Shown in pieces: positions 7,728-15,674 of a DNA stretch of 32,744 nt. The DNA comes from a virus, in IMG/VR virus record IMGVR_UViG_3300010354_006898, positions 1-32,744 of that record. The stretch is one strand, 5' to 3'. The stretch's first letter is position 1. Each line of letters begins with the position of its first letter. Both the position numbers and the translations under genes were made by a program. The notes under the pieces are model-generated. The model made no database searches and had not been told where the DNA came from. It was given only the letters and a program-made list of their open reading frames with translations.

Positions 7728-8072
7728 ATGACAAATGAACAAAAAAATATATTAAAAAGCATAGTAAGAGAATATGTAATTCAATATGCCAAAGAAGGAA
7801 AAAAGCCGACCGGTGGTTTAAGAGGTTGGTTTAGAGATCGTTGGGTTGATATTTCTCGTAAGAAAAAAGGTGGTGGTCATCCAGAATGTGGTGCATCCGC
7901 TGGTAGTAAAGCTAGAAAAGGTGGTAAGAGAGCATATCCTAAATGTGTTCCTGCAGCAAAAGCTGCTTCAATGTCAAAAAAACAAAAACGTAGTGCGGTT
8001 ACAAGAAAAAGAAAACACGGTGCAACTGCTCGTGGTAAAGCAAAAATGGTTTCAACAGATACAAAAGGTTAA
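7728..8072 (+). CDS. Small Lys/Arg/Gly-rich basic viral protein
   Basis: The protein is 114 residues from ATG 7728 (MTNEQKN) or 116 from ATG 7722. After a short N-terminal helix it contains GGLRGWFRDRWVDISRKKKG, then GGHPECGASAG, a YPKCVPA segment and a very basic tail ending KRKHGATARGKAK. This arrangement is familiar to me from small uncharacterised proteins of aquatic phages and large eukaryotic DNA viruses (a DUF-type family whose number I cannot state with certainty). Two conserved Cys and several His could bind metal. Nucleic-acid binding is plausible but unproven. It lies between the M15 peptidase and the spanin-like genes. Confidence 0.65.
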   Translation: MTNEQKNILKSIVREYVIQYAKEGKKPTGGLRGWFRDRWVDISRKKKGGGHPECGASAGSKARKGGKRAYPKCVPAAKAASMSKKQKRSAVTRKRKHGATARGKAKMVSTDTKG

Positions 8073-8074
8073 TT

Positions 8075-8413
8075 ATGGAAGATGTTTTGACACAAAAAAT
8101 TGGTAATTACATAAAAATATTTGCTATAGGAGTTCTTTCTATTCTTTTATTTTACAATGTTTATGAAAATAATCGTTCAAAAGAACAATTAAAACAATCA
8201 ACAAAAACTGCAGATAGTTTAGAAGCACTCATAAACAAATATGAATTTGACTATACTAATTTAAAAAAAATAGCAAATGAATTAGACTCAATTATTAAAG
8301 TTCGTAAGGATAGTATTATTATCATAAAACAAAAATTTTATGTTTATCGTGATAAAGAAATAAAAAATCCAGATGAAGCCACAAAATATATTATCAATTT
8401 TTTGAAAGACTAA
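8075..8413 (+). CDS. Membrane-anchored coiled-coil protein, candidate i-spanin (Rz-like)
   Basis: The 112-residue protein has one N-terminal transmembrane segment (about residues 13-30, IKIFAIGVLSILLFYNVY) followed by a long charged helical region with heptad-like spacing. That N-in topology and size is the layout of inner-membrane spanin subunits. It starts 2 bases after the preceding stop and uses an AAAAGGTT Shine-Dalgarno-like site. The next gene, 3 bases downstream, also codes a secreted coiled-coil protein, so the pair may act together in envelope disruption. The assignment rests on topology and context only. Confidence 0.5.
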   Translation: MEDVLTQKIGNYIKIFAIGVLSILLFYNVYENNRSKEQLKQSTKTADSLEALINKYEFDYTNLKKIANELDSIIKVRKDSIIIIKQKFYVYRDKEIKNPDEATKYIINFLKD

Positions 8414-8416
8414 TTT

Positions 8417-8788
8417 ATGAAGTATCTAATAATTTTATTTTTATCAGCAACAAGTATGTTTGCTTCTGTAAAAGATTCTACTATATGTTTTAAAAAATCC
8501 GAAATAGTATTATTGGCAAACAAAATACAACTAATTAGAGATTCCGTTGAATACTTAACTGCCGTTGTAAATGCACAAGATACTTTGATTGAATTTCATC
8601 AAACAAGATTTGACTTGTATCATCAACAATTAAAAAATCGTGACCAAGTTATTGATGCTTGTAAAAAAAGAAGCACGGAACTTGAAAAAATAAATGAAGA
8701 ACTACAACCTCGTTGGTATGATAATAAATTACTTTGGTTTTTTAGTGGGGTAGGAACAGTTCTCGGAATAATGTTTGCAGTACAATGA
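8417..8788 (+). CDS. Secreted coiled-coil protein with C-terminal membrane helix, spanin-like partner
   Basis: The 123-residue product begins with a signal-like sequence (MKYLIILFLSATSMFAS, no lipobox Cys), continues as a coiled coil from about residue 25 to 95, and ends with a second hydrophobic helix at about 103-121 (FFSGVGTVLGIMF). Both ends could therefore be membrane-linked, unlike a classical lipoprotein o-spanin. It lies 3 bases after the Rz-like gene, and its TGA overlaps the terminase ATG (ATGA at 8785-8788). A lysis role is inferred from the neighbours; a small virion or membrane protein is an alternative. Confidence 0.45.
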   Translation: MKYLIILFLSATSMFASVKDSTICFKKSEIVLLANKIQLIRDSVEYLTAVVNAQDTLIEFHQTRFDLYHQQLKNRDQVIDACKKRSTELEKINEELQPRWYDNKLLWFFSGVGTVLGIMFAVQ

Positions 8789-10371
8789 GTCAAGTTACTA
8801 AAAATTTAAAAGACATAATTAAAGAGGAGTTTGCTAAATGTGCAGCAAATCCTGTTTATTTTATGAAACGTTATGCAAAAATTCAACATCCAACTCGTGG
8901 CAAAATTCTTTTTGAACTATACCCATTTCAGGAAGACGTACTTAAAGAATTTAATGCAAATAGATGGAATATAGTTTTAAAATCTCGTCAGTTAGGAATA
9001 TCTACACTTATTGCAGGTTACTCACTTTGGTTGATGTTATTTAATCAAGATAAGAATATTCTTGTTATTGCTACAAAACAAGAAACTGCAAAAAATTTGG
9101 TAACAAAAGTTCGTGTTATGTATGACAATATGCCAAGTTGGTTAAAGACTGGCGTTCAAGAAGATAATAAACTTTCACTTCGATTTAAGAACGGTTCACA
9201 AATAAAAGCCGTTTCTGCCGCCGCTGATTCTGCTCGTTCTGAGGCACTTTCACTTCTTATCATAGACGAGGCCGCCTTTATTGACGATATAGATAGAATA
9301 TGGGCATCTGCACAACAAACACTTGCTACCGGTGGAACTGCAATTATTAACTCTACGCCAAACGGTGTTGGTAACTTTTATCACAAACAATGGGTAAAGG
9401 CAAAGTTAGGTGAAAGTTCTTTCAATCCAATAGAACTATTATGGCAAGTTCATCCAGACCGTGACCAAAAATGGCGTGATGAACAAGACATACTGTTAGG
9501 TCCTGATATGGCTAAACAAGAATGTGATGGAAACTTTCTTGCGTCTGGCCGTGCAGTTATTGATGGGGAATTAGTTAAATGGTACGAAGATACATATGTA
9601 TGTGAACCAAAAGAAAAACGAGGAGTTGAAGATGCATATTGGATATGGGATTATCCAGATTCTAATAAATCATACATAGTAGTTGCTGACGTTGCACGTG
9701 GTGACGGAAACGATAACTCAGCGTTTCATGTAATAGATGTTGATAATTTGGAACAGGTTGCAGAATACAAAGGAAAACTTGATACAAAAACTTATGGTAA
9801 TATGTTGGTATCAGTTGCTACTGAATATAATGATGCTTTGCTTGTAGTTGAAAACGCAAATATTGGTTGGGCAGTCATTCAACAAATTATTGATAGAGGT
9901 TATCCAAATCTTTATTACACATATCGTGAAGACGGTTACATAGATCCTTCTGTTCATATTCCAAAAGGATATGATATAAAAGATAAATCACAAATGGTTC
10001 CAGGATTTACTACAAGTGCAAAAACAAGACCACTACTCATTTCAAAGTTAGAAACTTATTTTAGAGAAAGAACTCCAATAATAAAATCTTCAAGATTAGT
10101 TGAAGAACTTTATGTTTTTGTTTGGAACGGATCAAAGGCAGAAGCACAACAAGGGTATAATGATGACTTAACATTATCATTTTCTATTGGACTTTGGGTT
10201 AGAGATACTGCAATAAAACTTCGTCAAGAAGGACTAATGCGTACTCGTATGAGTTTAGATTATATTGGAAAAGGCAGTCCAATTCAATCATCAGCACCAA
10301 GTAATATTGATGATGGTTGGTCTATGCAAATTAGAGGACAAGATGAAGATTTAACTTGGTTGATAAAGTAA
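8785..10371 (+). CDS. terL: Terminase large subunit (T4 gp17-like)
   Basis: The 528-residue protein is the DNA-packaging motor ATPase and nuclease, acting at the portal vertex of the prohead. The ATPase domain has a Q-motif-like YPFQEDVL (46-53), the T4-type Walker A SRQLGIST (67-74), Walker B LLIIDEAAF (157-165; D161, E162) and a coupling STPNGVGNFYHK motif (190-201). The C-terminal RNase-H-like nuclease has its acidic residues in VVADVARGDG (D302), VVENAN (E356) and NDDLTLS (D460/D461). Length is close to other T4-type terminases. It overlaps the upstream gene by 4 bases. No small terminase gene is visible nearby. Confidence 0.95.
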   Translation: MSQVTKNLKDIIKEEFAKCAANPVYFMKRYAKIQHPTRGKILFELYPFQEDVLKEFNANRWNIVLKSRQLGISTLIAGYSLWLMLFNQDKNILVIATKQETAKNLVTKVRVMYDNMPSWLKTGVQEDNKLSLRFKNGSQIKAVSAAADSARSEALSLLIIDEAAFIDDIDRIWASAQQTLATGGTAIINSTPNGVGNFYHKQWVKAKLGESSFNPIELLWQVHPDRDQKWRDEQDILLGPDMAKQECDGNFLASGRAVIDGELVKWYEDTYVCEPKEKRGVEDAYWIWDYPDSNKSYIVVADVARGDGNDNSAFHVIDVDNLEQVAEYKGKLDTKTYGNMLVSVATEYNDALLVVENANIGWAVIQQIIDRGYPNLYYTYREDGYIDPSVHIPKGYDIKDKSQMVPGFTTSAKTRPLLISKLETYFRERTPIIKSSRLVEELYVFVWNGSKAEAQQGYNDDLTLSFSIGLWVRDTAIKLRQEGLMRTRMSLDYIGKGSPIQSSAPSNIDDGWSMQIRGQDEDLTWLIK

Positions 10372-10388
10372 TTTTCATTTTTTTCAAA

Positions 10389-10398
10389 CATATTTATA
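10389..10398 (+). promoter_or_regulatory. ATATTTAT motif copy 3 (putative phage promoter)
   Basis: CATATTTATA lies in the 58-base gap between terminase and portal, 41 bases before the portal ATG, and is followed by TATAATAATTAAC. A very similar ATAATTAA stretch follows copies 1 and 4. Confidence 0.6.
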
Positions 10399-10429
10399 TT
10401 CATGTATAATAATTAACAATAGGTGAAAA

Positions 10430-12310
10430 ATGGCAGAAAGAAAATCGTTGTTTGATAGATTAAAAACACTTTTTTCTACTAATGTTGTTGTTAGAAACGT
10501 TGGTGGTAAAAGATTAAAAGTTGTAGATACTGCACGTTATCAAGCAGACGGAAATCCACATACATCAAAAGTTGTTGACAGATACGGAAGACTTCATGGA
10601 TCTAGAGGAACACCAATATCGGTATACAATCAATACAATTCTTTTTCTGCTACAAAAATAGATCTTTATACAGATTATGAAGCAATGGACACCGATGCAA
10701 TTGTTTCTTCTGCACTTGACATATATTCAGATGAAAGCACACTAAAAAATGATTCCGGTGATGTATTAACAATAAGAACGGACAATGATAATATAAGAAA
10801 AATACTTCGTAATTTATTTTATGATATTTTGAATATAGAATATAATCTTTGGCCTTGGACACGTAATCTTTGTAAGTATGGTGACTTTTATCTATATCTT
10901 GATGTAAAAGAGGGGTTAGGTGTTACAAATGTAGTTCCTTTTTCACCATATGAAGTTCAAAGAGAAGAAGGAACGGATCCAGAACATATCTATATGACTA
11001 AATTTATTTATGAAGGTCCTCTCGGTAAGGGAGAATTTCAAAATTATGAAATGGCACATTTTCGTTTATTAGGTGATACAAATTTTTTACCTTATGGTAA
11101 ATCAATGTTGGAAGGCGCTCGTAAATTGTATAAACAATTAGTTCTTATGGAAGATGCAATGTTAATACATCGTATTATGAGGGCACCTGAAAAAAGAGTA
11201 TTTAAGGTTGATATTGGTAATATACCACCTGGTGAAGTTGATGGGTATATCCAATCTATGATGAATAAAATGAAAAAAATTCCAATAGTAGATGAAAAAA
11301 CCGGAAACTATAACCTACGTTTTAACATGCAAAATCTTTTGGAAGACTATTATCTTCCTGTTCGTGGAACACAATCTGCAACAAATATAGAAACACTTCC
11401 TGGTTTACAATATCAGGCAATAGAAGATGTTGAATATTTAAAAAGTAAAATATTTGCTGCACTAAAAATACCAAAAGCATTTTTGGGATATGATGAAACA
11501 ACCGAAGGTAAAGCAACTCTTGCAGCCCTTGATATTCGTTTTGCCAGAACAATAGAAAGAATACAGAGAATAGTTGTTTCTGAATTGACAAAAATTGCAA
11601 TAGTTCATCTTTATTCACAAGGATATGAGAACGCAGATTTAGTTAATTTTGAATTAGACTTAACAAGTCCATCTATCGTTTATGAACAAGAAAAAGTTGC
11701 TCTTATGAAAGAAAGAGTGGATCTTGCTTCACAGTTAATTGAAAATAAACTATTATCAATGAAATACATTTATTCAAATATATTCAATTTGACAGATGAT
11801 CAAGCAGAGTTTGAAAAAAATGAAATACTTGAAGATATTAAACATAAATTCCGTCAAACTCAAATTGAAAGTGAAGGAAATGATCCTGCTATAACAAAAG
11901 AATCATTTGGAACTCCACATGATATTGCCAGTATGCATGTTAAAGGTGGTGGTAAAATGATAAGTGATAATGAAGTTCCAGATGGAGGGTGGCCAGGTGC
12001 AGGAAGACCTGCAAAGAATTTATCGTATTCGACTGATGATAGTCCATTTGGAAGAGATCCTATTGGTAAAAAAGATGTAGGAAACACATTAAAAATAAAT
12101 CAAAGTACAAAGCATGAGTATAAAAAAGGAAGTCCATTATCAACGGAAGGAAAAAAAATAACAAAAGATATGGAAAGACTAATAAACGATATGGCTGGTA
12201 TAAAGGTTAAAACTAAACAAATTATATCGGAAAGTCTAAAATCAACAAAAATTTCCGAAGAAAATGAACCAAATTTACTAAATGAAGACAATTTATTGGA
12301 TGAATTATGA
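10430..12310 (+). CDS. Portal protein (T4 gp20-like)
   Basis: The 626-residue protein forms the dodecameric portal through which DNA enters and to which the tail joins. Recognisable gp20 phrases are MDTDAIVSSALDIYSDEST (about 83-101), PWTRNLCKYGDFYLYL, the stem/crown segment MMNKMKKIPIVDEKTG and the conserved AALKIPKAFLGYDETTEGKA. The last 110 residues or so are charged, Gly/Lys/Ser-rich and probably disordered, longer than in T4. An AGGTGAAAA site precedes the ATG. It follows terminase directly, as in other T4-type phages, and has its own upstream ATATTTAT motif. Confidence 0.93.
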   Translation: MAERKSLFDRLKTLFSTNVVVRNVGGKRLKVVDTARYQADGNPHTSKVVDRYGRLHGSRGTPISVYNQYNSFSATKIDLYTDYEAMDTDAIVSSALDIYSDESTLKNDSGDVLTIRTDNDNIRKILRNLFYDILNIEYNLWPWTRNLCKYGDFYLYLDVKEGLGVTNVVPFSPYEVQREEGTDPEHIYMTKFIYEGPLGKGEFQNYEMAHFRLLGDTNFLPYGKSMLEGARKLYKQLVLMEDAMLIHRIMRAPEKRVFKVDIGNIPPGEVDGYIQSMMNKMKKIPIVDEKTGNYNLRFNMQNLLEDYYLPVRGTQSATNIETLPGLQYQAIEDVEYLKSKIFAALKIPKAFLGYDETTEGKATLAALDIRFARTIERIQRIVVSELTKIAIVHLYSQGYENADLVNFELDLTSPSIVYEQEKVALMKERVDLASQLIENKLLSMKYIYSNIFNLTDDQAEFEKNEILEDIKHKFRQTQIESEGNDPAITKESFGTPHDIASMHVKGGGKMISDNEVPDGGWPGAGRPAKNLSYSTDDSPFGRDPIGKKDVGNTLKINQSTKHEYKKGSPLSTEGKKITKDMERLINDMAGIKVKTKQIISESLKSTKISEENEPNLLNEDNLLDEL

Positions 12311-12316
12311 GATTGT

Positions 12317-12326
12317 CTATATTTAT
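12317..12326 (+). promoter_or_regulatory. ATATTTAT motif copy 4 (putative phage promoter)
   Basis: CTATATTTAT lies in the 51-base gap after the portal gene, 45 bases before ATG 12362. A GGTATAATTAACA stretch then leads directly into that start codon. Confidence 0.55.
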
Positions 12327-12361
12327 TGTATGAAAGTGTGCACTAACAGGTATAATTAACA

Positions 12362-13204
12362 ATGAGAAAAATAAAGCATTCAAAGTTTAAAAATACTGGA
12401 ATGTTATTTGAACTATTAACACGTCAAATAACATCGGATATTATTTCTTCAAATGAATCCGTAGCAATCCAAATACTCAAAAAACATTTTGGTAAGAATA
12501 CAGAACTTATCAAAGAGTATACATTGTATAAAACTCTTTCTGATGAAAAACTAAAATCAGAATCTAAAGCAAATATGCTTATAGGTGCGGTAATAACTGC
12601 AAGACGTGGATTAAATAAATCAAGATTGAACGAAGAAAAGTATCAATTGATAAAAGCAATTAAGGATAATTTTGATATTGACTTATTTTTTCAAACAAAA
12701 GTTCAAAACTACAAACTATTGGCATCAATATACAAAATTTTTGAATATAAAGATTTGGATAATCCAGTAGAATTAACAAAATCAAAAATAACAATAATAG
12801 AAAATATAACAGAAAAACCAAATACAACTATAATAAACGAAACAAATACACTTTCAAATGAATCAAAAGAAGTTCGTTTATTATCACAAAAACTGTTAGT
12901 TGAAAAATTTAATAAAAAATATAATGATTTCAATGAATCACAGAAGATGTTGCTTAGAGAATATATTGGAAATGTAAGCAATACAAATAATCTTAAATCT
13001 TTAATACAAACGGAAGCGGTAAATATAAAAAATATTTTTAGTAAAAATATGTATAAAGTAAAAGACAAATCTTTAAAAATAAAATTAACAGAAATAGTTA
13101 ATTTATTAGATTCATATGAACAAATAAAGAATGTTGATGAAAACCATATATCAGCATTATTGAGATATTATAGTTTGATAGAAGATTTATCTTGGAGTAA
13201 ATAA
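12362..13204 (+). CDS. Conserved T4-like head-module protein of unknown function
   Basis: The 280-residue product is rich in Lys, Asn and Ile and mostly helical. Its N-terminus, MRKIKHSKFKNTGMLFELL then RQIT, and the later ANMLIGAVITARRGLN and FEYKDLDNP resemble a protein I know only as a conserved hypothetical between portal and prohead protease in far-T4 phages. No catalytic or membrane motif is visible. The stop overlaps the next start by one base (TAATG), so it is co-translated with the next gene. Position suggests a role in prohead assembly or the portal vertex, but this is inference. Confidence 0.6.
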   Translation: MRKIKHSKFKNTGMLFELLTRQITSDIISSNESVAIQILKKHFGKNTELIKEYTLYKTLSDEKLKSESKANMLIGAVITARRGLNKSRLNEEKYQLIKAIKDNFDIDLFFQTKVQNYKLLASIYKIFEYKDLDNPVELTKSKITIIENITEKPNTTIINETNTLSNESKEVRLLSQKLLVEKFNKKYNDFNESQKMLLREYIGNVSNTNNLKSLIQTEAVNIKNIFSKNMYKVKDKSLKIKLTEIVNLLDSYEQIKNVDENHISALLRYYSLIEDLSWSK

Positions 13205-13521
13205 TGTCAATAAATCCAATACACCCCTATGATTACCCAGCATCACAAGCAAATGATTTTCAAAGAAAAGGTCATCCTGGTAAATTTTTAAAATCAATAA
13301 CATGCACATCAGGAACAACATATTTTACTGGCTCCAATTATGGTGTAGGTGGTATTATTGTTGCAGATACAACAACTGGTACAGTTACTCTTTCTGCTGG
13401 AGGAAGTATATCTTTAGCAGATATTGCCGGATCAAAACGTATACTTGAAATATCAGCAGAATCGGTTACAGTAAATTCTGGAACCGTATATGTGTTGATA
13501 AAAAATCAAATTTCAAAATAA
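13204..13521 (+). CDS. Small beta-rich structural-type protein, function unknown
   Basis: The 105-residue product starts inside the preceding stop codon (TAATG). After a polar N-terminus (HPYDYPASQANDFQRKGHPG) the sequence is a run of short beta strands with Gly/Thr/Ser turns (GVGGIIVADTTTGTVTLSAG, then VYVLIKNQI). That profile is usual for small phage head decoration or virion proteins, and the position between portal and protease fits a head protein. No family is recognised with confidence. Confidence 0.55.
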   Translation: MSINPIHPYDYPASQANDFQRKGHPGKFLKSITCTSGTTYFTGSNYGVGGIIVADTTTGTVTLSAGGSISLADIAGSKRILEISAESVTVNSGTVYVLIKNQISK

Positions 13522-13529
13522 GGCATAAT

Positions 13530-14033
13530 ATGAATATACAATCATTCATAAAACAAATACAAGAGTCGGAAGATTACCGAAAATTTAAAGAAGAAATTGA
13601 ACTTGATGAAATGAGTACAACTGCTTCTGTTCCAGGATATCAAACTCCAAATGCGTTCTCTCCAAATGAAACAGATGTTGATACCCACAATAAAGAAACT
13701 GCAGAAGTATATGGGTATAAAATTGTTCCAAAACAAAAAAAGAAAAATTTTGAGTCTGCTTACAAACAAGCAATGAATGTAATGCATGAGGGAACATATA
13801 AAGAATTTCGTAAAGATGAAACCCGTTCAACTAATAGAAAAATAAATGATTCTATTAAAAATATAAACAAAACAATCTATGAAGTAGAAAGAGTAGTTGA
13901 ACATGCATTAAAACTAAAAACAGAAATGAATGTTGATCAAAGAACTCTTTGGGGAGAGTCTATGGCTAGATTGAGAAAAATATCTGAAAGGATAAACAGA
14001 ATTACAAAAAAGATTAACGAATTAGGTGCATAA
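13530..14033 (+). CDS. Helical head-module protein, possible prohead core component
   Basis: The 167-residue protein has an N-terminal helix (SFIKQIQESEDYRKFKEEI), then the phrase EMSTTASVPGYQTPNAFS, which I recall as conserved in this position in far-T4 phages, a basic linker (PKQKKKNF) and a C-terminal coiled coil ending ARLRKISERINRITKKI. The last part resembles the C-terminus of the DUF3008-type protein encoded at 14706 (RISERIVKLQRKL). It lies just before the prohead protease, where scaffold-core proteins are usual, so a core role is plausible but not shown. The AAGG before the ATG is well placed. Confidence 0.55.
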   Translation: MNIQSFIKQIQESEDYRKFKEEIELDEMSTTASVPGYQTPNAFSPNETDVDTHNKETAEVYGYKIVPKQKKKNFESAYKQAMNVMHEGTYKEFRKDETRSTNRKINDSIKNINKTIYEVERVVEHALKLKTEMNVDQRTLWGESMARLRKISERINRITKKINELGA

Positions 14034-14034
14034 C

Positions 14035-14703
14035 ATGAAAGAACTACTCGTAGATACTATTTTGTTCAATCCAACTACCACAAACTTAAATGAAAGTATT
14101 GATGGTGGCGGTAAAATAATTGTAAATGGAGTTTTACAAAGAGCAGAAGCAAAAAATCAAAATGGTAGGGTATATCCAAAAGAAATTTTGATGCGAGAAG
14201 TGAAAAAATATGCAGAAACTTGTATAAAAGAAAGAAGAGCATTAGGAGAATTAGACCATCCAGAATCATCAGTAATAAATTTAAAGAATGTTTCTCATAA
14301 TGTATTGGAAGTTAAATGGAAAGGCAACGATGTTGTCGGTGTTGTTGAAATTTTACCAACTCCTGCTGGAAACATATTGAAAGAATTATTGAAATGCGGG
14401 ATAAGATTAGGTATTAGTTCAAGAGGAATGGGTAGTGTTGAAGAAATGAGTGAGGGCGTAGTTCAAGTTCAAGATGATTTTGAGTTAATAGGATGGGATT
14501 TTGTATCAAATCCATCAACACATGGTGCATTTATGTACCCAAAGGGGACAAATGAAGGATTATATGAGGGTTTAATAACAGAAGGAGTTGGTATTTCAAC
14601 AATTTCAAAGATTGATCCTAAAATTAAACGTATTAACAACAACATAACAAACATAATTTGTGAAATTGGTAATGTTTGTGAATGTATATTTGACGGGAGA
14701 TAA
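14035..14703 (+). CDS. Prohead core protease (T4 gp21-like)
   Basis: The 222-residue serine protease of the gp21/herpesvirus-assemblin type matures the prohead by cutting scaffold and capsid proteins. Key motifs: NGRVYPKEIL (43-52), RALGELDHPESS with likely catalytic His75, a second conserved His88, and GIRLGISSRGMGSV with likely nucleophile Ser128 or Ser129. The ATG at 14035 (AGG at 14024-14026, 8-base spacer) is preferred over the in-frame GTG at 14026. Residues 166-174, LYEGLITEG, contain two sites fitting the T4 protease consensus (I/L)-x-E before Gly, so C-terminal self-cleavage is likely. The ATG lies 1 base after the preceding stop. Confidence 0.9.
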   Translation: MKELLVDTILFNPTTTNLNESIDGGGKIIVNGVLQRAEAKNQNGRVYPKEILMREVKKYAETCIKERRALGELDHPESSVINLKNVSHNVLEVKWKGNDVVGVVEILPTPAGNILKELLKCGIRLGISSRGMGSVEEMSEGVVQVQDDFELIGWDFVSNPSTHGAFMYPKGTNEGLYEGLITEGVGISTISKIDPKIKRINNNITNIICEIGNVCECIFDGR

Positions 14704-14705
14704 AA

Positions 14706-15305
14706 ATGCCTGCATTATCACAACAACAGCAAAAAATTATGGGATTGGCACTTGCATATAAGAGAGGAGATGTATCGGCATCCGATGTTAGCCCTAATAT
14801 AAAAAAGATTGCAAGCGGTATGTCTGAAAAAGAATTAGAAAAATTTGCAAGTACAAGTCATAAAGGTCTTCCAAAGAAGGTCGGTGAAACAAAAATTAAA
14901 GTTGAAGATTTAAAAAGAATGGTTCAAGATGCTGTTGAAGAAGTTATGCAAGAAAAATTTAACGCAAAACACTTAACACCAGAACAAAAACAACAATTTA
15001 AAGAAGCGGTATCAAATTACAACGAATATAGAGAAGTAATACACAGATCTAAATCATTACCAGAAGCAGTTAGTAAAATTACTGCAATAGTTGAGTTTGC
15101 TAATAAAAATATAGTTGAAGAATCAGGTGATTGGTTTGAAGGTGTATCATATAACAGAAAATCGAATCAAATTCGTGAATCTTTGAAAGAATTTCATAGA
15201 ATATCCGAAAGAATTGTAAAATTACAGAGAAAATTAGAGTCAATATACGATGGCATCGGAAATCATCTTGGTAAATTTTACGAAATTAAACAAAATAATA
15301 AATAA
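14706..15305 (+). CDS. DUF3008-like protein with helical C-terminal domain, probable head/core protein
   Basis: The first 60 or so residues match the small bacterial/phage DUF3008 family: MPALSQQQQKIMGLALAYKRG, then IKKIASGMSEKELEKFASTS and HKGLPKKV. The remaining 140 residues are a helical, charged domain that ends GDWFEGVSYNR, then coiled coil, then GNHLGKFYEI. I recognise that WF...F.KIS.R...LE.IY...G..L..FYEI pattern from T4-like aquatic phage head-region proteins. GGGAG at 14695-14699, inside the end of the protease gene, gives a 6-base spacer to ATG 14706. Core or scaffold function is inferred from position between protease and scaffold. Confidence 0.6.
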   Translation: MPALSQQQQKIMGLALAYKRGDVSASDVSPNIKKIASGMSEKELEKFASTSHKGLPKKVGETKIKVEDLKRMVQDAVEEVMQEKFNAKHLTPEQKQQFKEAVSNYNEYREVIHRSKSLPEAVSKITAIVEFANKNIVEESGDWFEGVSYNRKSNQIRESLKEFHRISERIVKLQRKLESIYDGIGNHLGKFYEIKQNNK

Positions 15306-15319
15306 AAAGGAAATAGGTT

Positions 15320-15547
15320 ATGTCAGACAGAGTTTATACATCGTCAAAGCCGGCACACGTCAAAGTAAAAGGAAATGGAATGAATATTGACGTTATGATT
15401 AAAATTTTTAAGCGTAAAGTCAAAGAATCCGGTATATTAGAAGAATATAAAAATAAGATGGAATATATTAAACCATCAAAAAGAAAAGTTGAGCGTAAAA
15501 ACGCTGCAATAAGAAGACAAAAAAAAATAAATGAAGAAAACATATAA
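15320..15547 (+). CDS. Phage-encoded small ribosomal subunit protein bS21 homologue
   Basis: The 75-residue basic product fits bS21 along most of its length: VKGNGMNIDVMIKIFKRKVK (15-34) then ESGILEEYKNKMEYIKPSKRK and a terminal AAIRRQKK. In bacterial S21 the same layout (R-G-E-x-I-D-x-x-L-R-R-F-K-R, then GIL-E-x-RRREYYEKPSxKRKRK) is standard. bS21 sits at the mRNA exit/anti-Shine-Dalgarno region of the 30S subunit and helps initiation. Phage homologues of S21 are known from aquatic phages. Here it could replace host S21 to favour phage messages; this is inference. AAGGAAATAGGTT precedes the ATG. It is the last gene before the scaffold promoter motif. Confidence 0.8.
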   Translation: MSDRVYTSSKPAHVKVKGNGMNIDVMIKIFKRKVKESGILEEYKNKMEYIKPSKRKVERKNAAIRRQKKINEENI

Positions 15548-15558
15548 TTTAATAAAGA

Positions 15559-15569
15559 CTATATTTATA
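15559..15569 (+). promoter_or_regulatory. ATATTTAT motif copy 5 (putative promoter of scaffold and capsid genes)
   Basis: CTATATTTATA is followed at once by CTATAATACCC. The scaffold ATG is 123 bases downstream, the longest leader of any copy here. Confidence 0.6.
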
Positions 15570-15576
15570 CTATAAT

Positions 15577-15621
15577 ACCCTATTTCGATTAAGAATAAAA
15601 TAATATCTTAATATATGGGGT
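15577..15621 (+). other. Hairpin-forming leader upstream of the scaffold gene
   Basis: A perfect 7-bp inverted repeat, ATTAAGA (15588-15594) and TCTTAAT (15606-15612) around an 11-base loop, is extended imperfectly by ACCC (15577-15580) pairing with GGGT (15618-15621). It lies in the 134-base region between the bS21-like gene and the scaffold. It has no T-run directly after it, so it is not an ordinary terminator; it may affect stability or translation of the message. Confidence 0.4.
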
Positions 15622-15670
15622 TTGTAATTTTTTTTATGTTGATTGGGGTTCATAATAACGCCAAAAAGTT

Positions 15671-15674
15671 GGAG
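15671..15674 (+). promoter_or_regulatory. Ribosome binding site deciding the scaffold start
   Basis: GGAG is 7 bases from ATG 15682. It selects this start over the longer open frame reaching back to 15643, and matches the strong sites in front of the tube and sheath genes. Confidence 0.75.
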
